The notes below the pieces were generated by a model. That model ran no database searches. It saw nothing but the letters and a program-made list of their open reading frames with translations, and had not been told where the DNA came from. 64,000 nucleotides of DNA from Endotrypanum monterogeii (taxonomy: Eukaryota; Euglenozoa; Kinetoplastea; Trypanosomatida; Trypanosomatidae): the NCBI GenBank assembly GCA_000333855.2, contig CM007344.1, forward strand, positions 376,598-440,597. Reading direction: 5' to 3'. Below are positions 10,205 through 18,823 of the stretch, piece after piece. The position numbers were made by a program, and so were the translations under genes. Each line of letters opens with the position of its first letter. The first letter of the stretch is position 1.

Positions 10205-12134
10205 CTTACCCCCCCCTACCCCCCCCCACCCCCACCACACACCAAAAAAAAAAAAAAAAAGCTCAGAGAAATATGTGCACCGCGTTGGATGTCCATGTTG
10301 ATACGCAGTGCTCCACGCGTTTTTCAGTTGACCAGACAGTTTTGTCCGTTGCACGTCCCTCTGAGGGCGATCTTTCGGACTTGACGGAGCGGCGCTCAGT
10401 GAAGGGTGTCAAGGACTGAATGCGACATAAGCGCGAATTATGTCGAACCTCCTACGAGTTTTTCCCTCTGCGTACGGTTGGCACACTTCGAGGTCGTGCA
10501 TGTGGAGGAGAGGCCAGGTGGTGGCGTATGTCAAGAGATGCATCCGGGTAGTCTCCCTGTGAACGCAGAGCTCGTCTGTCTCCGCAAAAAAAAAAAATAA
10601 GGTTGCCAAATGGGGAATCGCCAAGCTCGAGTTCATGATGGGGGTTACTGCGATGCCCGCAACATGTAAATGACCCAGCCCTCACGAAGCCCCGAGGTCG
10701 CTACGATCTGTTGCATGTCAAGATGCTGCTGCAAAACCTTTACGCTTCCATAACCGAAGCTGACTGTATCTACGCACGGTTTCATTGCTTGGCACTCTGC
10801 TGTGTACGAGCCAATGAGGCTTTTTGTGCCCTTTCGTGTCCTTATTTGCCTTGTGTTTCCACCTGCTTTCGTCCGATGGGTGAACTTTTCGGGATAATAA
10901 CATTTTTATTTTTTCATGATATAATTCTTTTTATTTTTATTTATACCACCTGCTCACGATCGCTGTGCAACTAATATTCCATTCGACAAATTTTCTCCCC
11001 TCTTCCTCCGATGCGGATAAAAAAAAAAGGAGACGAGTTATGCGTGTATGCACTGTCCAGCATGGCTCAAGTGGTGTGTCACGTTATAAGAAAGAACTCA
11101 TAGGGTGGGGAGGTGAAGTGGCACAGGGGCAGGGGAGGGTGTGAGTGACGTGGTTGACACCAATCAGCTCCCGACATGTGCAAGCACTTCACGCCGTGCA
11201 CCCCACGTCCCACAGGGTGTCGGTCAACGAGGGCGCCACTGCACCACACTGCAGTGTTTGAGCAACTCCAACGCGTTGAGCATCACGCGATTGTGTTATG
11301 CAATACAGCAGCCTGTGGATCCATGAGAGGGATTGAGGGAGAAAGTTGGAGACCTGTGATGTGGGACGACGGCGCTCTCTGAGGATGCGCTTACATGCGG
11401 CTGGTCAAGTCATTTTTTTTTTCCTTTTGCCCTCTAAACGCGAGATGCGGGTAGGGCATTTTATTATCTCAAGCGGCAGATCGCGTTGAATTGTGCACCC
11501 CAAGGGAGGCCGGAAAGGTGACGTCCCCTCCCTTGTTCACTTGGTGGCACGCGGTCCACTGACGTCCACCTTGCGCCGATCTCGCGACACGTGCGATAGT
11601 GGGGAGAGAGGGGCCAGAAGGGAGGAGATCGCTGGACTGACGGCTCGACTCGAGTGTGGATACGGTCTCCGCGTAGGCGGGTGGGATGTTAGTCGCATTC
11701 TGCACCAGAGAGGGGGGATCACGGTTTTGGTTGAAGTGGCCCACGCGTGGCTTTGTTCGCGGGTAAAGGACACGTCAGAAAGCTTGAGAAATTACAGTGC
11801 GTTGTTTCCTAACTGCTATGCGTTGTGGGCGAATGTGTGCGCACGCGCACACATACACTCGCGCACATCTCTCTGCGAATATCTGGCGCTGATTTGTTGC
11901 GCGTTGCTGGTTGTGTGTATCTCTGAGCGATGATGACGACTTCTTCAGTCAAAGCGCACCCTTCGTATTTCTTGCTATCGTCGCCTTCCTTGATTACAAT
12001 CCTTTTCATTATCTGCTTAACTCATTATTGTCTGTATTTGCCCCTGTGCTGCTTGATGGGAGAAAGAAGGACTTTAGAGGGAGACAGAGCCAGTTGACTG
12101 AAGGATTGTGGGCCGGTGGTATTTCCCCTCCCCC

Positions 12135-12179
12135 TATATCTATCTATCTATCTATCTATATATATATATATAGATAGAT
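12135..12179 (+). repeat. (TATC)n/(TA)n repeat forming a potential hairpin
   Basis: Repeated TATC units run into a TA run and then GATAGATT. The right arm (about 12171-12179) is complementary to the TCTATC units on the left, with the self-complementary TA run in the middle, so the right half can fold into a perfect AT-rich hairpin. Confidence 0.85.
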
Positions 12180-12386
12180 TTGGTTCTTATAGGCTCAGTT
12201 TCTCCCATCACAGCGGTGTGGCCGTCAACCAAGCACACACATCACCCTTTCGGCGGTCACGCCTTGCTTTCCGAAGGGCGTGCGAGACAGGGAAGGGGGG
12301 ATCCGTAGGGGGGCGGAAACAATTATTGTTTTCCCGCTTTGCGTATTTGGCTACAAGAAGAATTGTGAGGGAGTGGTCTCGGAGGG

Positions 12387-14003
12387 ATGAGAGCACTGCC
12401 TACACGTCGCTGGGACGCAACGCGTTGCGGCTGCTCCCTGGGGGAGTCTGCGGTGTGCTTCGAGAAATGTAAAGGCTTACGCTTTTTTGTCTCACGGCGT
12501 GACAACAGCGCTCTGGTATCGTTAATAGGGTGTCGGAGGATCTCCTCTTTCGTAGAGTCACCTTCAACTCCAGATTCCAGCCCCGCTTCTGGCCGCGGAG
12601 GCGCCCTCGCGAGCGCCGCGAAGGGTCTCTGGGGTAAGCTGAGAAGCCTCTACTTTGAGATGCAGGTGCTTCTCAACCGCCAGATGAACGCTGTTAGAGC
12701 GGAGGAGGCGCCTGGGGGCATGGCTGGTATTCACGAGGGAAACGATCGCGTCTTCACTAACACCACCACTGGGCTCGTCGAATGCGCAAAATCAAGTGGT
12801 GGACAGTTTGGGGCGCCGGGATCGCCCTGCTGCTTACCTCTCATTTCACGTAATCCTATGCTGTGTCCGCGCAGCGCTCTTTTTGTGCCCTGCTCGAAGC
12901 CGCGCGCTTTGGCCAAAGTCCCAACTCTTCTTCACGCGGATTGCTTCATCCTCGACCTTGAGGACAGCGTCGGCGTGAGGTCAAAACGACAGGCGCGTGA
13001 GAACCTTCGCGCTTTTGTTGAGGATGTTCAGCGGAGGTACAAAATTAAAAGAGTAGCCAAGGTCACTGGCGCTGGTGGCGGTGGAGCCGCCGCAGAGTGG
13101 AGGGAGCATTATCCTCGCCTGGTCGTACGGATCAACTCACCGGACTATGACTATGCGACAGCGATGCTGGACTTGGAGCTGGTGGGTCAACTCGGCCCCG
13201 CTATCGAGGGCGTCGCCGTACCCAAGACGACCGTGAACACATATGAGCTCATTAGGGACCACCTTCACCCCTGTCATCAGTTGTGGGCTTTTTTCGAGTC
13301 GCCACGCTCCGTCATACAGGCACCTCTTATTTGTCAGCAGAAAGTGTACAGGTACGCCGTCATGGGGTACAACGACTTGAGCGCTGAGCTGCAGCTGCCT
13401 TTGGGCGCACCCTCGCTTGTACCTGGCAGCACTTGTGGAAACTCCATGAGTGAGACCGTCAAGGAGTCCTTGTATGTTTCCACGCGGCTGCCGCTCTGGC
13501 ATAGTGCGGTTCAGGTTTTGCTCGCTGCACGTGCGCATGACATGTTTGTTCTTGATGGTGTCTTCAACGACCCCACTGACAAAGTCGGCTTCTGCCGTAG
13601 TCTGCAGGAGTCTCGTCTCCTAGGTCTTGACGGCAAGACCCTTATCCACCCAGACCAGGTCGCTCTCACCAACAAGATGTACACACCGAAGGAGGCGGAG
13701 GTTTCGTGGGCGCAGCGTGTCACTGAACAGGTGCAGCGCTTTGAGGGTGACGTGTCGACCGTGGACGGGAAAATGCAGGAGGTCTGCCACCAACGACAGG
13801 CAGGGCGTGTGCTGGCGTTGCATCGTTGCGCTGAGCTGGAGAAGCAGCTGAGAATGACCAAGACGTTGCAGTGTACCACTGAGACTGGGGCCTCGAGTCA
13901 TTCAGTTGATTTTATCAGTGAGACCGATGTAGCTGGAGACACTGTCAATGCAAGAGGCCTTCAACCACGCCGCACTCCATCTCGGCATCGTTCGGTGGTG
14001 TAA
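12387..14003 (+). CDS. CitE/CLYBL-like HpcH/HpaI-fold lyase
   Basis: This resembles the citrate lyase beta subunit family, which includes CitE, malyl-CoA lyase and mitochondrial CLYBL. These enzymes cleave or condense CoA-thioesters of short hydroxy-acids using Mg2+. Seen in the protein: an LFVPCSKPRAL entry strand, the acidic motif DLEDSVG (residues 190-196, metal/substrate site), an RINSPDYDYA strand (the conserved R-x-N motif), a VPKT strand, AFFESPRSV with a conserved Glu, GYNDLSAEL, and a C-terminal LDGKTLIHPDQV segment typical of the family. The first 60 residues are Arg-rich and nearly free of acidic residues, so mitochondrial import is plausible. The gene stands alone, without the alpha, gamma or ligase subunits of bacterial citrate lyase, so a CLYBL-like role is more likely than true citrate lyase. 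The exact substrate is unknown. Confidence 0.85.
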   Translation: MRALPTRRWDATRCGCSLGESAVCFEKCKGLRFFVSRRDNSALVSLIGCRRISSFVESPSTPDSSPASGRGGALASAAKGLWGKLRSLYFEMQVLLNRQMNAVRAEEAPGGMAGIHEGNDRVFTNTTTGLVECAKSSGGQFGAPGSPCCLPLISRNPMLCPRSALFVPCSKPRALAKVPTLLHADCFILDLEDSVGVRSKRQARENLRAFVEDVQRRYKIKRVAKVTGAGGGGAAAEWREHYPRLVVRINSPDYDYATAMLDLELVGQLGPAIEGVAVPKTTVNTYELIRDHLHPCHQLWAFFESPRSVIQAPLICQQKVYRYAVMGYNDLSAELQLPLGAPSLVPGSTCGNSMSETVKESLYVSTRLPLWHSAVQVLLAARAHDMFVLDGVFNDPTDKVGFCRSLQESRLLGLDGKTLIHPDQVALTNKMYTPKEAEVSWAQRVTEQVQRFEGDVSTVDGKMQEVCHQRQAGRVLALHRCAELEKQLRMTKTLQCTTETGASSHSVDFISETDVAGDTVNARGLQPRRTPSRHRSVV

Positions 14004-14076
14004 TGCTGATGCAATAACGCACATGGGGGGATGTCGACCAAGCACACAAAACCTATTTTTTTCCCTTCCCTCCCCG

Positions 14077-14078
<2 letters not shown>

Positions 14079-14112
<34 letters not shown>
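14079..14112 (+). repeat. (GT)17 microsatellite
   Basis: A pure GT run of 34 bases, starting 76 bases after the CitE-like stop codon, so probably in its 3' UTR. Confidence 0.95.
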
Positions 14113-14114
<2 letters not shown>

Positions 14115-14944
14115 CTTGGCTTGTGCTCGCTTTTGCGCTTTTCTACGCACGTACTTTTCGTAAACGTAATTATATATATGTATGTGTTTCCATGCCTCTT
14201 GGTTTCGAGAGCAATCATCAAGCGGAGGTGCAAACATATGCGCAAGATGAGCGAGAGAAAGAACTTCGAGTCAAGTGGCGCGGGGATCGATTAGCGAAGC
14301 TGTCCTTCCCAAATTATCCGGGGAGTCGTCGTGCGTGCGATTGCGCCTCAGGTATTTGTTCTCCCTAGTTCATCCCAGTTTCTTATTTTTCATTTTTTGT
14401 AAAAATAAAAATATGGATATATGTATTCCGCACCACCTCTTTTCTTTGGTTACTCACTTACCGGAATAACAGGACGCAATAATCATCATAAATGTACAGG
14501 AAACAGTCAGCCGAGAAGCGGGGATAGTCGTGCGTGATCACTGTAGTGTGCCCCTCCCTCCCCCATCTCTTTTTCTTCTCCCTCTTCCTGGAATACTCTC
14601 TCCCATTATCGCATGCGCTGTTGCTGCTGCTGGCTTCAGTGCCTTCTCCCTTCATCCTTTTCTCTTCTTCCCTTCTTCCCTTCGTTCCTCTCTCCAAATG
14701 CAAATATTTATCCTTTTTTTCCCTCTTTCTGCCCGCGTGTGATCGTCTTCTGGTTTGCATTTGCTGGTATCGCCGTGAAGGGTCGTGCGCTACGGTTTCA
14801 AAGGGCTGTGGCTAATGTGAAGCATCGTCTTTCGCCTCTTCACGCTCAGCCAGAGACGTTCACCTCCCTCATCCCGATTTCTTTTTTTTTTTTCATTCCC
14901 TTCCGCCCTTTCCTCCACACATTTTGTCTGCTCGACCATACCCC

Positions 14945-14946
14945 AG
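14945..14946 (+). promoter_or_regulatory. Candidate trans-splice acceptor AG for the kinase gene
   Basis: This is the first AG after the pyrimidine-rich tract at about 14879-14926. It would give a 5' UTR of only 21 bases. Inferred from the usual trypanosomatid rule and not proven. Confidence 0.4.
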
Positions 14947-14967
14947 CGGCCTGATTGTCTCACGAGG

Positions 14968-16815
14968 ATGTCTGGAGGCGGTGGTCGAGCGATGAACACC
15001 GGCAACGAGGGCAGTGCGGCGTCGGCGGTGGTGGGCGCCTGTGGAAAGTGTGGAACTTCATTCCATAAGTCGAGTGCCCGTTTTTGCAGTCGATGTGGTG
15101 TTCAGCGCGATCTCCCACGCATGACGGCGGTGGCGGCAGCAGCCCAGGCGGCGGCGACAGGAAAATCGAATCCCAGACAGGCGGTTGGTTCGCAGCTGCC
15201 TTCGTCTATTGAGGGGAAGGCGTCAGGCTCCCTGCCCCTGGGATTTGACGCGAGGGAGACGCTTCGGCCGACGGATGCACAGAGACTGGGAAAGAAGATG
15301 CCCAAGGGCAGTATCATTGATGCAGCTCCCATGTCCTCGACCGAAATGTCGCTGCCCGCACCAGTGCTCGGAGATTTGTTGGAGGCCACCTCGATCACCG
15401 CATCCACAGGGGGCAGAAACCTTCCATCGACAGGCGGGGTTACGCTGACTTCGTCCGCGAATGTTTCTTTAGATCTTCCTGATGGGGGGCAGCAGCAGCT
15501 TCCACGCAAACAGCAGAGATCTTTTATTTACTCAAAGGACAAAGCACTCCCCGAACTACCTCCGGCCTCGATGGCGGATCCTGACAGGTTTGCACACACA
15601 TTCACCTCACCCTCACAGAAGGGGGAGGATGAGGTGAATGACATCGGGGCCAAAGGCGTTTCCAGCTCCCAGCGAGAGCAACGGACGACAACTTTTCCAC
15701 CCGCCGCATCGTCGAGGTCTGCAACAGGATACAGGACAGCAGCGGCAGCGGATGACGCCGAGACAATAGAGACCTCGGAAAACACAAGTCTCGCTGCCAC
15801 CCAACCAGGCTTACAGGCGCCCCCAAGCGACGACGCTGTCGTCGAGGAGGCCATAAAGTCTCTGCACCCATCGGCGGAGGAGGAGGCGCAGTACACCACC
15901 TGGATGACACTATCACCTGACGACCTCACCCCAGAGATGTTGCAGACTAGCAACGCTAGCGAGTTGCGACAATGGCACAAAGGTAGCCTCATCGGCAGGG
16001 GCACATACGGGTCTGTCTATCTGGGGCTTCTTCCGGACGGTAGCTTCCACGCAGTGAAGTGTGTGGAGCTGGGCAACAAAAAGAGTGCGGCAGATCACCT
16101 CGGTGCGTTGGAGCTCGTCTCACTCTCACGCGAGATTAATATGATGCATCGCTTACGGCACCGAAATCTCTGCACCTTTAAAGGCGTCTACTTCGATTCG
16201 GAAAGCTCTTGCATCTGCATGTTCATGGAGTACATCGGCGGCGGCTCACTCGCCACCCTTGTGAAGAAATTTAAGCCACTGCCGCCATCTGTGGTGCGCA
16301 GCTGGACGCAGCAGCTGCTCTCTGGGCTGCATTACCTTCACAGCCAGCATATCATTCACCGCGACATCAAGGGAGACAATGTGCTGGTTGATACCACGAC
16401 AGATCCAGTCACCAAATCACAGATCAAGCTCGTCGACTTTGGAGCGGCGCGGCGGCTGACAGACGCCGTATCACAAAGCAGTACGGTGATCGGTACACCG
16501 TACTGGATGGCACCAGAGGTAGTGGACGCGTCTGGGGACGGCAGTGGGTATAGCTACAAGGCAGATGTGTGGTCGGTTGGGTGCACCGTAGCAGAAATGT
16601 TGACGGGGCGGCCGCCGTGGCCGTCGAAATCGAGTGCCCCAGCCGCTATCATGATGATAGCATCCGCCACTGGAATGCCGACTGAGATCCCGGAAGAGGA
16701 GGCGACCCCAGGCTGCTTGGACTTCATGCGTCAGTGTTTTATCCGCGATCCAAAGAAGCGACCAGCGGTCCAGCAGCTGCTCCAACACCCATGGATACAA
16801 GGGAAGATGCACTAG
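14968..16815 (+). CDS. STE11/MEKK-type protein kinase with N-terminal zinc ribbon
   Basis: A serine/threonine kinase of the STE11 (MAP kinase kinase kinase) group, by family resemblance. The catalytic domain fills the C-terminal half: glycine loop GRGTYGSV from residue 343, VAIK-type lysine K364 (HAVKCVE), catalytic loop HRDIKGDN at 464-471, DFG at 490-492 followed by AARR, activation segment and APE region GTPYWMAPE from 509, and a RPPWP motif. GTPYWMAPE and HRDIKGDN are characteristic of STE kinases. All key catalytic residues are present, so it should be active. The N-terminus has a four-cysteine zinc ribbon (C25-x2-C28-x11-C40-x2-C43). Residues 50-290 are low complexity and probably a disordered regulatory linker. 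Upstream signal and substrate cannot be read from the sequence. Confidence 0.9.
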   Translation: MSGGGGRAMNTGNEGSAASAVVGACGKCGTSFHKSSARFCSRCGVQRDLPRMTAVAAAAQAAATGKSNPRQAVGSQLPSSIEGKASGSLPLGFDARETLRPTDAQRLGKKMPKGSIIDAAPMSSTEMSLPAPVLGDLLEATSITASTGGRNLPSTGGVTLTSSANVSLDLPDGGQQQLPRKQQRSFIYSKDKALPELPPASMADPDRFAHTFTSPSQKGEDEVNDIGAKGVSSSQREQRTTTFPPAASSRSATGYRTAAAADDAETIETSENTSLAATQPGLQAPPSDDAVVEEAIKSLHPSAEEEAQYTTWMTLSPDDLTPEMLQTSNASELRQWHKGSLIGRGTYGSVYLGLLPDGSFHAVKCVELGNKKSAADHLGALELVSLSREINMMHRLRHRNLCTFKGVYFDSESSCICMFMEYIGGGSLATLVKKFKPLPPSVVRSWTQQLLSGLHYLHSQHIIHRDIKGDNVLVDTTTDPVTKSQIKLVDFGAARRLTDAVSQSSTVIGTPYWMAPEVVDASGDGSGYSYKADVWSVGCTVAEMLTGRPPWPSKSSAPAAIMMIASATGMPTEIPEEEATPGCLDFMRQCFIRDPKKRPAVQQLLQHPWIQGKMH

Positions 16816-17361
16816 TGGAGGGAAACAGCTGGGTCAGTGTCTACAGGGAAGCGTGTGGCTTCTTGTAGCGATCTCGAGGGCCTCGTGCGCGCATGTGCTA
16901 CCATGATTGCTTCACTATATATTTTTATGCCCTGCCTATCACACGCACATGCACACACACACACACACACAACTCAGCTGCCACCCTCCCTCTCGCTGTG
17001 GTTCATTGCTGTGGGCTTTTTCTTATCAAATGAATGTAAATGAAATCGAATGAGTGTTCTCGTGTAGCTTTTATTTTTCTTTAGGGTTGTGGCTGAGCGT
17101 TGAACAACTCAAGCGACGAAAGGGGGAGGGGCAGGGGGGTGCGGGAAGGGGCTGTGATACCCTTCACCCTGCCACAGAGTGTGTGTCTCAAGTGAAGGAT
17201 TGGTGCAGATATCACTCTGCATTCGCGGACTCCAAAGCTGAGAAATACATCAAGAGAAAACAGCATTTGCTGTGTGGGACTCTGATCCCCAAAACATTCT
17301 CGCCCCCCCCCCCCCCTCACCCAGCACCGCACACACACACACCCACACACAGACATAAAAC

Positions 17362-17377
17362 ATAATATATATATATA

Positions 17378-17409
<32 letters not shown>
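17362..17409 (+). repeat. (AT)n tract
   Basis: Almost pure alternating AT over about 48 bases with one TT interruption near the centre. Confidence 0.9.
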
Positions 17410-17411
<2 letters not shown>

Positions 17412-17751
17412 ATGCATGTACACCCACGTGCGCTGAGAACCACTTTTTGAACCTGGCCCTCGTTTTTTTCCTGGTGGCTTTTTTTTCGCATCGTTGTGTA
17501 CCATATGTTTTTTCAGCTGTTTCTGTTTACCTTTGTTCTTCCCTCTTCCCCCTTCCCTTCTCCCCCCAACACACGCACACGCACACCTACCAACTCGCCC
17601 TCACCGCTCTTTTGAATTTTGGGATGGGAGTTGCGAGGGTAGGACATTAAAAAAAATCTCCTGTCACTGATTGTGTCAGTGCGTCGTCAGTCCCTGTTTC
17701 CACATCATCTTGAGATGATCTCTTTCGGATGTTCTCTACTTCTTTGAAGAG

Positions 17752-17791
17752 CATACAAATATATATATATATATATATATATATTTGTATG
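17752..17791 (+). repeat. Perfect 40-bp palindrome with AT core
   Basis: CATACAAAT at 17752-17760 is the exact reverse complement of ATTTGTATG at 17783-17791, and the 22 bases between are alternating AT, which is self-complementary. The whole 40 bp can form a perfect cruciform or, as RNA, a hairpin. Confidence 0.9.
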
Positions 17792-18823
17792 TGTGTATTC
17801 CCTGGCGAGGGCCGCTATCTTTCAATCCCTAGCTTCTCTGTACAAGGTCATGTGTAGAGCAGCTGTGCTGCCTCACCACCACGACCTGGCTTTTTTTCCA
17901 CGCCATGTGAGCGCTAGATCAACAGGCAAAAAGGAACACTCGGCGTGGACTGCTTAGAGGGGGAAATATGACATACACATACGCCGAGGCATCCCCTCCC
18001 CTCCACGAACACACGCACACAAAGTATGGTATCCCTTTCCTTGAAAGAAAAGGGAGCAGCGACTGATGTTTTTGGCCGAGTGCGAGAGCTCGTTGCCTTT
18101 TTGAAATCAGGGGTCGCAACTATTTCCGTATCTGTCTTAATTTTTTTCTCCCCTTCTCGTCCCTTCTCTGCTATGCTCGTAGATATTCGTGGCACATACA
18201 CAGTTTCGTCTGGGGCACTGCTGCTCTTTTTGCCGCACCCCACTACCTGGAAACAAAAACACACACACACACACACATCCGGTGGGATTTCCTATTCTCC
18301 ATTATTATAAAAAAATAATTTCTCCATATCGGATCAATTTTTTTTATTTTTTATTTAGGTTCTATACGTTGCGCTCTAGAAAGGACACTTGCATACACAC
18401 ATTCTCCGTTTGTCTTTAGCATTTCCTGCTGGGTTGGTCATCTTTTCCGAGGGTGCGCGTGATTGCGTGTCCATCCGTCTGTCTGTGTTTCTCTCTCTCT
18501 TCCTCTCTGTGCGTGTGCGCGTATGTGCACGCGTTGGTGTCTTGCTTGCATTCCTAATTTGCTTTCCTTTCTTTACATGTAACACCGTCTTCCGTTCATA
18601 GGGACACAATACTCAGACACCTTTTCCCTCCCGCCACGGACACACCCACCCACCCACCCACACACACACAGGTCCGTGACATCAGCGTGTATTTTTCTTT
18701 CTTTCCGCCAGCGGAGGGCGTTGGTGATTTTTTTTCTTCAACTCGAACAGTTGAGACTGATCAGCGCAGTCACCGTAAGATTCCCTTACTTTTTTTTTCC
18801 ACGTCCCACCTCGAGGAGGATTG

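Larger units (their letters stand above)
9383..12386 (+). other. Three-kilobase gene-free region with an assembly gap
   Basis: No supported gene on either strand. It contains a poly-T stretch near 9470, a C-rich/N-gap/poly-A block at 10160-10260, two GC-balanced segments of more complex sequence (about 10261-10760 and 11100-11800), and a TATC/TA repeat near 12135-12179. Because of the gap its true length is unknown, and a gene or retroposon fragment could be missing. The complex segments could be degenerate SIDER-type retroposons, which are common in Leishmania 3' UTRs, but I cannot show that from sequence alone. Confidence 0.6.
14004..14967 (+). other. Intergenic region between CitE-like and kinase genes
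   Basis: No gene supported. It contains a GT microsatellite soon after the stop codon, an AT-rich centre and a long pyrimidine-rich stretch (about 14540-14930) that ends at a candidate splice acceptor. Confidence 0.7.
16816..18823 (+). other. Two-kilobase intergenic region before the ABC gene
   Basis: No gene supported. It has CA tracts at about 16943-16970, 17328-17350, 18260-18277 and 18658-18671, two long AT repeats, and several pyrimidine tracts. The last stretch (about 18720-18800) is T-rich and probably carries the splice acceptor for the ABC gene. Confidence 0.7.

Noticed and set aside
11493..11933. 146-codon + strand open frame in the 3-kb gene-free region
   Set aside because: No family resemblance, composition unlike neighbouring genes, and it ends in a CA-rich low-complexity stretch.
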